Assembly (NCBI RefSeq): GCF_933775445.1 | Contig: NC_065878.1 | Span: 4,858,001-4,922,000 of the forward strand | Direction: 5' to 3' | Length of the DNA: 64,000 nt | From: Argentina anserina | Taxonomy: Eukaryota > Streptophyta > Magnoliopsida > Rosales > Rosaceae | Part shown: positions 1 to 10,700 of the stretch, one piece after another | Numbering within the stretch: the stretch's first letter is position 1 | Layout: each line of letters opens with the position of its first letter | Notes under the pieces: generated by a model | The model's input: the letters and a program-made list of their open reading frames with translations, nothing else | The model's database searches: none | What the model was told of the DNA's origin: nothing | Translations under genes and position numbers: made by a program

Positions 1-674
1 GTATGATGAAGGATGAATTTTGCATTCTAGGATTCTTGGCGAGATAAATGTGTTTGGGCAAAGTTTTGACTATACTTGTGCGCAAGGTTGATGATGATTC
101 TTCAATAATGCCGAGCCTCTATATATAGGTTAACAAAACAGCCTTCTTGCCGTCCTATAAGGAGATAAAATAACTTTTGGATGTTGATATCTTCTTTGAT
201 ATAGACTTTGATTCTTGAACTCTAAATCCAACTTGATGTAGGAAACTAAATACAAATGGGAGACAACCAAGGGCTGCACGACAACTCTCCATCTTGAGCT
301 AGGAATTGTTAGGTCGGCCTCTCTTCTCTCTTTATCCAACTCGGACATGATCTCCTTGTCCAACTAGGAAAGCATCTTGGCTCCTCCACTCCTTGTCCAT
401 ATATGATTTGTCTTTCCTGAAAAGAAATCGACGAATAAGAAATCAAAAAGAATGAAAAATAGGAAAATAGAATCCTGGTCGAGTAAAGAATCATAACTCA
501 ATAAGGATTTCTAACACTTAGCACAATTTCATCATCAAAACTCTCATATTCGACATTAGCTCTACGTAAACATACAAAATGCAAATATGAACCTAAAACA
601 ACTAAATAAGAGATAACAAAGAACAAGAATATGACATAATCATATTGAGAACGTCACACTTGGTGCTCCTATCA
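1..674 (-). mobile_element. Athila-type LTR fragment (5' LTR of an element extending off the left edge)
   Basis: This stretch matches, in the same orientation, the LTRs at 14881-16452 and 58676-61162 and, inverted, the LTR at 39136-41178. Shared landmarks are the TATA-like block near 120, the block around 'cacttagcacaatttcatca' near 510-530, and the terminal block ending in 'gtgctcctatca' at 674. In this orientation the right edge is the beginning of the LTR (TGATAGGAGC on the minus strand). The next base belongs to a copia RNase H reading frame, so the LTR looks inserted into copia sequence. The rest of the element lies outside the window. Confidence 0.8.
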
Positions 675-1073
675 TCAACCAAGAAAACTCTTGTTGCTAC
701 TTCCTCGAATGATTATGAGATTATAGCATTGCCTGAAGCAGTCAAAGAGTGCATTTGGCTTCGAGCAATCATTACTCATATTCGAGATGCTAGTGGATTA
801 AGTTTTACTACAGTTGAACCTACATGTCTTTATGAAGATAATGTTGTTTGCATTGAGCAGATGAAGTTAGGTTGCATTAAGGGTGATAACACAAAGCATA
901 TTTTGCCAAAATTCTTTTATATTCAGCAACAAGAGATGTTGAATATCCAAGTTAAACAGATTCGTTGTGAGGATAATGTGGCAGATTTGTTCACTAAGTC
1001 TCTTCCAAAATCTACATTTGTGAAGCATGTGAGACGCATTGGCTTGCGTCGTCTATCAGAGCTCCAAGATTGA
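675..1073 (+). pseudogene. Ty1/copia pol, C-terminal RNase H domain
   Basis: The reading frame shows the end of a copia polyprotein: ATSSNDYEIIALPEAVKECI, then YEDNVVCIEQ, DNTKHILPKFFY and the C-terminal VADLFTKSLP motif, ending in a stop just before the 3' untranslated part. These are the conserved RNase H blocks of Ty1/copia. The N-terminal rest of pol is missing because an Athila LTR abuts it at 674/675. The open frame begins at an ATG at 645 inside that LTR, so that start is artificial. A polypurine tract and an LTR follow directly. It is a remnant with no expected function. Confidence 0.88.
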
Positions 1074-1105
1074 GTTAAAGATTAGGGAGAGCAGTTTTGT
1101 AGACA

Positions 1106-1116
1106 TCAGGGGGAGT
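1106..1116 (+). other. Polypurine tract of the copia remnant
   Basis: A purine run (caggggga gt) lies about 35 bp after the pol stop codon and directly before the LTR-like sequence. This is the usual position of the plus-strand primer in a Ty1/copia element. Confidence 0.65.
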
Positions 1117-1475
1117 CTAAGTTACATGCATTGACCATTTGTAGTTAGTGCGTTGTGCTCTCTTTCTCCTTCAATCAAAGCTTTTAATTTTACCCAAAAG
1201 GTTTTTACTGTGCTTGAAAAGGTTTTTACCGAGGCAACAATATTACACTATATCACATTAGGATCGCGATATAAGGGGTTGTGTTGTAGGAGAATCATCT
1301 CCTATGCATACTTAGTGTATATTGTCCTAATTAGTATAGCCTAGCTAGTTAAGGAATGTTATCTTATCTCTAATTTATCAGAATCTTTGATGTAATGCTT
1401 GTATATAAGGCCATATGTCTATTAATAAAATTATAGTTATTCTCTCGAATTCATTCTACTGTTTCAATTGATACA
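1117..1475 (+). repeat. 3' LTR of the copia remnant
   Basis: It is homologous to the reverse complement of 50550-50925 and partly of 57323-57515. Shared blocks are 'gtgcgttgtgctct', 'aaggtttttaccgaggcaac', 'aggatcgcgata' and 'gttgtaggagaat'. A TATA-like 'gtatataagg' near 1401 and 'aataaa' near 1422 fit promoter and polyadenylation signals of a short LTR. The end is uncertain because the last 20 bp are diverged. Confidence 0.72.
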
Positions 1476-2939
1476 ATTATTAATTTTATCTAGTACCAAA
1501 AAGAGGCTTTAGGTGCTTGAAAAGACGCACATTGGTCAACAAAACTACAATACTCTACCTAAGACATACGAGTCTTATATTACAAAACTACAATACTTTT
1601 TCCGATAATAAGATAGTAAGGATGAATCCAACTTGATGATTGATCATATACTTCTCCAAACTAACCATAATCATAAATATGATAACCAGATTGATTGTTG
1701 ACTTCATGTGATTCGTTTGACGTCCCACTGTACTTTGTTCCTAAACTGATAGAATCAAAATTGAAGGCAATTGAAGCAACATCAGATGAAATGCTTTAAT
1801 CATTAATGGCATCTCTTTCCATTTTCCCTTATCTATTCTGTTGTTGTGCACCATGACCACTTGCTCTAGATCCATAGTCCTCATTTTGGGTAGCTTGATC
1901 AAAATTACTTTTCACAAGTAAACTGCTCAAATCTTCCACATACATAAGATGGTGGTACTAAAAAATTAATAATTGCTAAAATAAATATAATTATTAACTT
2001 TATCTAGCTAGTAGCATCATTACCATCATCATTATGATCTAAACTATCAAGAGTTGCTACGCTGCCCTACACACTATCAAAATCATCTCCCTAGACTCCA
2101 ATTTTATCATATAATACCTTGTTTATATTAATTATAAAATAAGTTGTCTTTTTTACGACATGTGGAGGAGGGTTGCCATTTTTATCATCGAAGTGTGTAT
2201 GCATAATCCAATTATAAAGATGATCAATGTCATTCTGAAGTAGTTCACTAGCAACATAAAGTAGATTGATATAGTTGTTTTCATTGATCACATTATTCTT
2301 TGCTTATTTATCATGTAGTCGTAGCTTCATGTTCCTAGCTAGTTCCTACTTCCTATTCTACTATATTGGATTCACATCATACTTGATTTACATCCATGAC
2401 TTTTTCATAGCAGCAATGAGGAAAATTTTCAGTAGTGTCATCCTTCCATGATGAGTTCACAGGTTACTAGCAATCTATGAAGGTATGAAGGGACTTCAAG
2501 GAGACAACTATAATGTGATTCAACTTTTCTTGCTTTTCGCAATAGTGCTTGAGGAGAGCACTCCTTATCTAGATATCCTTTGAGGGCACGTCAATGAGAC
2601 AAAGACTCATACTCATTCGATATCCCTCAAGGAGAACACTTTTTACTGAAATTACTTGAATGCGTACTTTTCATCTGGAATTCTGGATATCCTCTTATGG
2701 CCTTCATGGTGCTACTTTGTGACCCTTTATTTTGGATTCTTTCAGGAAAGCACTTGTTACAGATATGACTTGACTCTTAAGAGAAGACTTGAACCTTCAC
2801 TCCTCACCCGGATATCTTTTACGAAAGATTAAAAATTAGCTAGTTGAGGGACTACTCTTCTAGTCTTCTTTCTGATATCCCTCGAGGTGATTAGTTAAAC
2901 AAAAACTCTTCTTCGAGAGTCCGAGACATCCTCATGTCG
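1476..2939. other. Decayed AT-rich DNA, possible hAT remnant on the minus strand near 2091-2450
   Basis: No intact gene is visible. A minus-strand frame of 66 codons at 2091-2291 (LLYVASELLQNDIDHLYNWI, then a HFDDKNGNPPP block) is compositionally protein-like. Broken frames upstream (2290-2400) resemble the arginine-rich tail of hAT transposases, but I cannot confirm the family. An ATATCG-rich tract at 2940-3130, like the one next to the hAT transposase at 12690, supports a hAT origin weakly. The stretch 2450-2940 repeats short 'gatatcc' and 'gagaacact' motifs without a recognisable product. Confidence 0.3.
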
Positions 2940-3130
2940 AGATAATTTTTTTAAGTAAAAATTTTCAAATATTTCTCTAAAATATCGAAGATATATCGTA
3001 AATATCGGAGATATTTTATGTTATCGGATAAATATCATAGATACATGAGAAAATAAGATATTTACGCTTGAAATATATCATTTTTTTTTCAGAGAGATAT
3101 CAGAGGATATATAAAAAATATTGGGGATAT
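2940..3130. repeat. ATATCG-rich tract (candidate hAT subterminal region)
   Basis: Many copies of ATATCG, CGATAT and related steps occur within 190 bp ('aatatcggagatatttta', 'gaagatatatcgtaaatatc'). A similar tract at 12570-12680 lies directly upstream of a hAT transposase remnant. Such iterated motifs are typical of transposase-binding subterminal regions. The element boundary is not resolved. Confidence 0.4.
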
Positions 3131-3393
3131 TTTGAACCTTTGTTATGACAGTGGTCCCTAGGCCTGGGCCGAGCAGATACCATCCCAATGCCCATGGGGC
3201 AGTAGTTTGGAATGGCAATATTACTCGGGCTTTTGATGGCATAAGTTTAAATCATGGGAGTTGGGCCGACACTGAGGTAATACCACCTTGGGTTTTTGAG
3301 AGTGGAGTCCAATGGCCTAAATATCACTTATTGGAATCATATTGGTCGAGGGGATAAATGATATATCAGATTAGCTATTATTTAATTAAATTT
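3131..3393. other. Unassigned sequence
   Basis: A 70-codon open frame (3145-3357, plus) is present. It lacks any recognisable motif and is not supported by neighbouring structure. I see nothing else. Confidence 0.3.
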
Positions 3394-4130
3394 AGGGTAA
3401 ATTTCTTCTATGGTATCTAAGATATGACCAATTAGACATTTTGGTATCCAATGTTTCAAAGAGAACAGTTTGGTACCTGAAGTTAGATTTTATGTAACAC
3501 TTTGACACTTATGTTGACTTATTTATTAAATATAGAGGATAAAATTGACATTTACATATTATTTATCAAAATAAATACAAATATAATTTTATGGGTTTAA
3601 GACTAATTTCTATCACGTTGTTATTCATCATTTTTGTATCATTTATGAGAAAATAGAAATGATTTAATTTTAACCTTTAATTGAAGGTGAAAAATTAGAT
3701 TTTTGTTTAGAAAACCTAGAATTTGTTATTTCACTTTTAGTTAATCAAAAATAGTTTTGTAGAGTAGTTTTATAAGATGATTGAATTTCATAAACATAAA
3801 ATTGTCTTAAACTATCAATATAACGCAAAAATATTAATATAAACACATAAAACGATTAAGATTTGAGGAAATAAGCATATAAATCTCATGTTTTATTGTA
3901 TTTTTATAAATAATATACTTAAAAGTCTATTTTACCCTTCTACTAGTCAACATAAATACCAAAGTATCCTATAAAACCTAATTTCAGCTACCAAGTGTCA
4001 TCTTTGAAACATTAGGTACCAAAATGTTCTATAAAACCTAACTTCAAGTACCAAACTGTTATCTTTGAAACATCAGGTACCAAAGTGTCCGATTGGCCAA
4101 ACCTCAGTTACTATAAAAAGAATTTACTCT
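3394..4130. mobile_element. Non-autonomous MULE-type element with long terminal inverted repeats
   Basis: The left end starts AGGGTAAATTTCTTCTATGG and runs through repeated 'ttggta(t/c)c' steps. The right end reads the same in reverse complement, starting AGAGTAAATTCTTTTTATAG at 4130. The inverted match continues for about 150 bp. The right arm holds an extra copy of a ~62-bp unit (cctaatgtttcaaag-like), so the two arms differ in length. The AT-rich middle (3600-3930) has no reading frame. Long inverted repeats of this composition are typical of Mutator-like MITEs. A 9-bp target duplication is not clear because both flanks are A/T runs (aaattt on each side). Confidence 0.72.
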
Positions 4131-4594
4131 AAATTTTTTTTAAAGATGATATATACTTCAAAATGTACTAAATATACATGATAAAAGAAAACTTACACTT
4201 CACAACTTTACACAAGTAATACATTATGCATATATAATTAATTTTAGAAGTAACCTAGTAAGCAATTACACAACTAATCATAGGCGGCATAGCACAAGAG
4301 ACCTCAATCTTATATATCAATTCAAAATATCAATCACAAATTCATAGTAAACATGACAACACCATAGTATAAATGTCAACACCACGTAAAAATCTCAGTT
4401 CTCAAATTATTAGTACCCAAGATTCTAAGAAGCAAATAAACCACCTAAATCAAAAATCAGTTACAATAGAAACTATAACTAAACATCTAAATCCAAATCA
4501 AAACTAAACCAACTGATAACTACTAAACATACTATTTCAATAATAACAACCTTTAACAATCCATTGCAAACTCAGAAGGAGCAGGAGCCATAGT
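4131..4594. other. AT-rich DNA with no identified feature
   Basis: I see no reading frame, repeat boundary or RNA gene here. Confidence 0.4.
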
Positions 4595-5176
4595 CAGGGC
4601 TGGCCCTATTTCTAAGGAGGCTTAAGGCAGAATATATTTTAAGGCCCTAAAATAGACACTAGGCCAAAATATCACATAGACAATGGATGCCATAAAAAAT
4701 CATTGTCTGAAAAATCAGACAATGGTTTCAAAATAACCATTGTCATATGTTGTTTAGGACAATAGTTTATATTTCGGCACAAAAAACATTATTATGGATA
4801 TGATTTGTGACAATGGTCTTAAAACTGGGTATTGTCTAAGCTCGTATTGTGGACAATGGTTTTCCCTATCATTCTGGGTATTGTGTAAACCATTTCAGAC
4901 AATTTAGATTTTACATTAGTTGGGTACGAGCTTTAAATTCATTGTTTCAATAAATTACTAACAATGCTTTTCTAAAACAAAACCATTGTCTTAAAAACCC
5001 TAACTATCCCTTCTAACACTTAATAGATTTTCCCCTTACTAATAGAAACCTGCTCTCAAAGTTAGCGAGCCCAGCGAGTGACGCTTCTTTCTTCTCTCTC
5101 ACCCCAAATCGTAACCCCAAATCTCTAAGTTTTTCGGTCTCTCCCATTCAACTCTTTGAGCCCACCCACCCACCCA

Positions 5177-5179
<3 letters not shown>

Positions 5180-5221
<42 letters not shown>
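5180..5221 (+). repeat. (CT)n microsatellite
   Basis: An uninterrupted CT run of 42 bp lies directly downstream of four CCCA/CCAC repeats. Such runs are common in plant 5' UTRs. Confidence 0.95.
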
Positions 5222-5225
<4 letters not shown>

Positions 5226-6292
5226 GTGTACCATCTCTCCCAAATTCACCTAATGAAACCCTAAAATCCTAATTGATGAATAGTCGGCCTCCTCAATCGG
5301 TGGGCACCTAGAAGCAACAACGTCTTTCGATTTGATACCTCTAACATTGGCTTGCCATAGCAGACATAACAAAGGCTTCAACTTCCTCCCTGCGGAGGCG
5401 TAACCTCCTCTTTTCAGTATGGTGCACTCTCAGTACACGACCTATAAAAACGTAGTTTCTCTTCCATTCGACCAAGTCTACGAGCTTTCGATTCAGTACG
5501 CCCCCTCTTCTTTATCCTCTAGATTCACTTTGATTGCTAATCTTATTATTTCAATCAACACAGTCTACCTCTATGAATCTACGCTTGTTTGTTTTGTTTC
5601 TTTTTCTTCGATTGATTCAATTTTCTAATTTATTCATTGGGTCTTGTTCTATTATCCATCTCTTTTTGGTTTTTCACTTCAGATTCCATTTGTTTTCTCT
5701 TTGTTGATCTGGAAATGCTAGATTCATTGAATTGAATCTTACCGTAAGATCTAGTTGGTGATCCAATTTAGGGTTTTAAGCCATGTGTTTTACTTTTTTG
5801 TTCTTATTTTCTTGTCCAATTTAAGGTATTTATTTTGTTGTTGTTCTGTTGATGCATTCAGGTTGCTAAACGCATTTATTCTGTTGTTGTTCTTAGTTTC
5901 CTAAACGTAAATGGTCAAATGACTCAAGTGTAACTCATGCTATTTTATATGGCTCAGTTCTCTTACCACAAACTGCTAATGTTGATGGAAATGTAACCGA
6001 ACATGAGCAAACTTGTAACCGAGCAATCTGTCATGCTCCTTGTAGAAATTGTATCTAAAATTTTGTTCACTTCTGTTTGGCAGGTGAACCTTTTATGTAT
6101 GGCATCTGAGAGGTTGAGGTTAGGTTTAGCCGAAGTTAGTTATGATAGTTTCTTGAATATCTTATTTGTATGGGTGAATGCACCTTTTTAATTTTAATTA
6201 TCTAATAAAAATTCAGGTTTTTGAATTGTAATTTTTACTATGATGCATAGCGACTTCAAGAACAATTGCAATTAATGTATCAGGTATCATTT

Positions 6293-6329
6293 GTCTCTCT
6301 ATCTCTCTTTCTCTCTCTCTCTCTCTCTC
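6293..6329 (+). repeat. Imperfect (CT)n microsatellite
   Basis: An interrupted CT/TCTTT run inside CACTA copy 1, followed by 'atatatatga'. Confidence 0.9.
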
Positions 6330-7075
6330 ATATATATGATTATGCTCATGCTATTCATGGCCTCCATTGATTGTGTCATGGACCCCTTCCTGTTCTTAAG
6401 TTAAATGTATGCATATGCTAATAGTTAATTGTTTGGAATTCATTTTGTTGTTGGATTAAAGAACGGGTGAGAGGAAGAGGAAAGCTACTGTGCTCATGTC
6501 GGATAAGTCGTCTGCTACTTTTTGGTAATTGTGTTCTCCAGCAATAATTTAATAAGTATGTCATTCTGTTAATAAAATTAACTATTTATATTGTAGGCTC
6601 TGTCAGCACTAAGTTTATCTCACAAGGTGATCTTCTTCGAACTATCACATATTTGCAGGTAAATGTTTTGTTCAGTTGATGAAGAATCATACTCTTTTCC
6701 TTGTGAATATTCTATTGTTTGAATTAGATCAGTAGTCAAAATAAAATAGAGCATTGACCAAATTGATTAAAAACCATTGTCTAAGATCAACTTTACGCAA
6801 TAGGCAAACTGGAAGTGTGCCATTGTTAAATAGACATTTATACAATGCTTGTAAACTAACAAGCATTGTTTCTTTTGGTGTTCAGACAATGGTTGTTTTA
6901 GCCATGTCCATTGTTTAAGTTGGGTCATAGACAATGCTTTTCTGTGCATTGTTTGAACCATCAAGGAGACAATCGTTCAATAGACAACAGTACAACCCTA
7001 TATTAGACAATGGGCAAAAATGACAGTTAACCTCGATTTTTGGTCTAGTGAGATGCTTAAGAAAATCCTAAACAC

Positions 7076-7095
7076 ACACACACACACGCACACAT
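7076..7095 (+). repeat. (CA)n microsatellite
   Basis: A short acacac run with one G interruption lies in the right arm of the hAT-like MITE. Confidence 0.8.
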
Positions 7096-7421
7096 ATCAT
7101 CTACTACATATTAATAGCTCACAAGTTTAAATTTCAACAAATTATGATTTTTTATGATGTCTTACATGATCTAGAGAAAACTTGTGAATGAATGATGGAC
7201 TTATATCGAAACACACTAATTTATAAAAAAATAGAATATTTTTATTTTAATCTCATGCTGGTTTAGTGGATAATGGTAACTTTTCATTAATAAAAATAGT
7301 AATTAGTCAATTTAATTCCCCTATTCTTTCTTTTTCTTTTCTTTAATTGAGGCCCCTTAAAATGTAGGGCCCTAGGATTGAGTCTACTTGCTCTTGCCCC
7401 AGGGTCGGCACTGGTCGTAGT

Positions 7422-7733
7422 AGCTATTCAAACTTCAAACGTCAATGAAGGACTTCAAGCCTCCAACTCCATAGACGCTGCTCACCTTTTTCTCAGACGC
7501 CGATTGAGGTCTTCAGGTCTCCAGGTTCACAGATTCTTCAGTTCTTATCAGAAGGCAAAGCTCATTTGTCTTCTTTCCTCAATTCCCAGATCGGCTTTTG
7601 TTCTTTTTGCTTCAGTTCTTCGTCCAAGACGGCAGTTGCCTTCTTCTCCAACGCCAATAGAAGACTCGAGCCTCTAACTCCTAGACGCTAGTGGCCATCT
7701 TAAGTTCTTCTCACAAACTTCACTCTATCGAAT
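7422..7733. other. Unassigned spacer between two DNA transposons
   Basis: A 99-codon plus-strand frame (7378-7677) overlaps the hAT end and has no recognisable domain. The sequence repeats 'ttcag' and 'gacgc' steps. No feature can be supported. Confidence 0.35.
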
Positions 7734-10700
7734 CACTATGCCAATACTATCAATATACGACACATATCAGGCGACATATGTCAGGTTAAGTGTTGGTTGG
7801 AGGTTTGGAGTGACAAATATATTTGTATATGTCGTCTGAATAGAGTCATAAATTCAAAAGTTCTTTATGTAGAAAAGAGTTCAAAATTTAGGCGACTTAT
7901 ATATGTCGTGTGAGATTTTGCCTTAGTTTTAGAGGGATTCTAAAGTTGACCAAAAAATAAAGCAATAATAAGATGACAGTTATATGTCATATGAGTTTGG
8001 AGCTTTATTTGGAGGCAACCACCCATAGTTGACTAAATCAATGTTGTTAGTTTGACGACATTTATATGTCATTGGATATTCCAACTTCATTCTCTCAACT
8101 TTTAGAGGGATAAATTGATACTTCTCCCTCCAAAACTTGTTGCTCTAGAACTAAGTATATACAACTTTTTGGCTAGATGGGACGACATGTATATGTCGCT
8201 TAATATGTATGATAATTTGTCCATTTGTTTGGGTGGGATAACTTAATTACTCTCCCTCCAAACATTGTTGCCCTAGACCTAAGTATATATACGCTTGGTT
8301 GCATAGATAGGACAACATATCTATGTTACTAGATAGGACGCCATATATGTTTTTGGAGAGATAATTTGAATACTCTCCTACCCAAAGTTGTTGCTCTAGC
8401 TAGACGCAAGTTGGTCATCTTGATAGGACGACATATATATGTCAGCTATGTATGTCTGAAATTTGGTTGTTAGGAGCACTTTGTGCGACGTTCTTAACAT
8501 GTTTTTACCTACACTTGTACTTTTCTTAGCCCTTATTATTGTAATATCGAGTCATTGAGTCGTAGTAGGAGTCTTCAGTGGCATTGGTGGCATTTTTGTG
8601 CTTAAACGAGTTTTAAACTCAGAAATGGTCTAGAATCCTGATTTGAGTAGGAATCCTTGTGGGACTAGGAAACCTAGTTGGATTAGGAGTCTTCATCTTT
8701 TGACGTTTCTATAGCATTTGCGATATATTGAGAATCATACTTGCATTAGGAATCATTTTTAGATTAGGAAACATACCATTTGGGAAAGTCTTACTTGAAC
8801 TGAAACTCTTATTCCGAAACTTTCCTAATTGAACTTTCATGTTCTAGTAAATTACTTGTTCTAGTAAGTTTCCTATTGTAAAATAGAAACTTTCCTAATC
8901 TAGCTGAGCTCATTTGTTACATGTGTGTCTTTTTAAGACAACAATTATCTAGATTAGGACAAGTTTATCAAATGAATTATCTTCTACTTATTATTTTCTT
9001 TTCTTATTTTCAGATTGGATTGAAAAGATAATTCAAGAGAAATAAAAGGGATCCAGCCGTGCAAGAGGAGATCAACTAAAGATAAACTCACGGCATAGAG
9101 AGAAACAAGGAATGCCATGCACAAAGAGAGCTGCACATGACAAAACTGAGATAAAGAAGGAGTCCCATGGCGAGCTACCTATTCAGAAAATAAAGGAGAT
9201 GATTATCTATTTTGTGAAGAGATAAATGAAGAAATAACAATGAGATCATCCGTGCATTCAAAGAAGAGAGATCATGCCGTGCCATTTAAAGGAGGAGATC
9301 GGCCAAGGAGATAAGAAGAGATGTCGTGTAATCATGAGAGAAAGAAGGAGATAAAGGCTGAACAACAAGTGAATGAACAAGAGCCGTGTGATCTAATCAT
9401 TGAAGAAAGATCTCAGGCATGCATTGAGGGAAAATCCAGCCCAAAACCGTGCAGCCCTATGCCCTAATTCCTCTATAAATAGCACCTCATTCCCACAGAA
9501 AAATCATCACTTCTCCTTAAAATCAAGAGCCGAACTCTGCCAAAATACCACAATAAACTCCCCTTATAAATCAGCCAAGCCGTCCACCCCAAAACCATCA
9601 CCATCTCCACCGAGTTTCACCTATTGCAGCCATATCTCTAAGGTTCCTACACTGTGTGATTCTCGCAACTCATCTCCATGGCTTTGTTTATTTGTGTTAT
9701 CCTAGAATTCTTTGTCTATGAATATTGCAGTTTGTTGTTTATGTGGTATTGGTTTTATATTTGTTTCGGAATTTTTAGATTGTATTTGATATGTTTTTAA
9801 GACTATGCCGAATCTATGTTCTTATAATTATTGAAGTTTGTATTTCTATTGTTGTGTTATATTCTTCTTTTACATTCTCTTAGATAATTTTCAGATATGT
9901 GCATACGAATTTAGTGCTTGAATGCAGTCCCTATGATTGTGATTGAGTGCTATCTTCATCATCTATATTGACACAAATCGAATCATGCCCTAAGTAGGTT
10001 CGGTTTGTGTTAATTAAAATGGGAAATTCTAGAAATTTACATGTACCCCATGGTGAGTGACGCCATCATGAAACATGTCTCTAACAAAGATTTGGTACTT
10101 AAACGTAATCTTGTTTGATTTCTACCCTAAGTGTTGTTAAACTTGATTGCATGTAATTTAGGTAGGCCCTAAGTCAACCTAAACATCAATAGAAATCTTG
10201 CATGATTAGATGTTCCCCTAAGGCTCTAATTGTATTGGTGTCTAAAAGTATGTAATCAGATGAATTAGAATGCATGATAGAACCAAACTTGTAATTATGT
10301 GGTGCATTGGTGAATTTAGTTTAGTTTGTTAAAGAGAAGTCGATCATGTAAATAGTAATTTAGGTTTTATTTTAGTAGTTAATAATCAATCTATAAAACC
10401 CCCCTATAACATGATGAGTGTTGAGTCTCATTCAATTCTCCAGACTGAACGATCCATGCTTATTCTATACTAACAATGACCTTTTGCAAGGTTTATTATA
10501 TACGTCTTAGAATGCTCTATCATTGGTCACAAGTATATTCTCCAGTGCTATAAATAGAGAAGAGAGGAAACCATATTTCTCATTTTTCCTTCTCTTTATG
10601 TTGCACCTCTCTTATAGACGTCTTAGAATGCTCTATCATTGTTTTTTAATATCAGATTATGATTATTGTTGGTGGTGCTAATAGAGGTATAGTAAACTAG

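Larger units (their letters stand above)
5030..6700 (+). other. Gene-like interior of CACTA copy 1 (possible captured host fragment)
   Basis: Compared with the AT-rich termini, this interior looks like the 5' part of a plant gene: pyrimidine-rich leader with CCCA and CT repeats (5090-5221), short open frames such as MVHSQYTTYKNVVSLPFDQV from 5419, T-rich intron-like stretches and a 'ggcaggt'-type junction near 6080. I do not recognise the protein. CACTA elements are known to carry host gene fragments, which makes capture plausible. No continuous gene can be built by eye. Confidence 0.35.
4657..7050. mobile_element. Complete non-autonomous CACTA (En/Spm-type) element, copy 1
   Basis: The element begins CACTAGGCCAAAATATC, and the reverse complement of its end begins CACTAGACCAAAAATCG. 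A perfect 3-bp target duplication AGA flanks it (4654-4656 and 7051-7053). Both subterminal regions (4680-5000 and 6750-7030) are crowded with ACAATGG/CCATTGT motifs in both orientations, as expected for CACTA transposase-binding sites. No transposase frame is present. The interior (5030-6700) is richer in gene-like sequence, with a (CT)n tract in a 5'-UTR-like setting and possible exons. Confidence 0.9.
4595..7413. mobile_element. hAT-like MITE interrupted by a CACTA element
   Basis: The outer left end is CAGGGCTGGCCCTATTTC. The reverse complement of the right end is CAGTGCCGACCCTGGGGC. Both are followed inward by an 'attttaaggggcc'-type block (4638-4648 and, inverted, 7350-7362). The flanking 8-mers GCCATAGT (4587-4594) and GTCGTAGT (7414-7421) agree at 6 of 8 positions, compatible with an aged hAT target duplication. 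Without the CACTA insertion (4657-7050) the element would be only about 420 bp. It codes for nothing. Confidence 0.58.

Noticed and set aside
645..674. ATG and first codons of the open frame leading into the copia RNase H
   Set aside because: They lie inside the Athila LTR; the real pol frame enters from upstream DNA that the LTR displaced.
7378..7677. 99-codon plus-strand frame as a host gene
   Set aside because: It crosses the hAT-like element border, has no recognisable domain and no promoter or neighbour support.
9400..9705. 101-codon Ser/Pro/Asn-rich frame
   Set aside because: It lies inside the solo LTR across its promoter region; composition-driven open frame.
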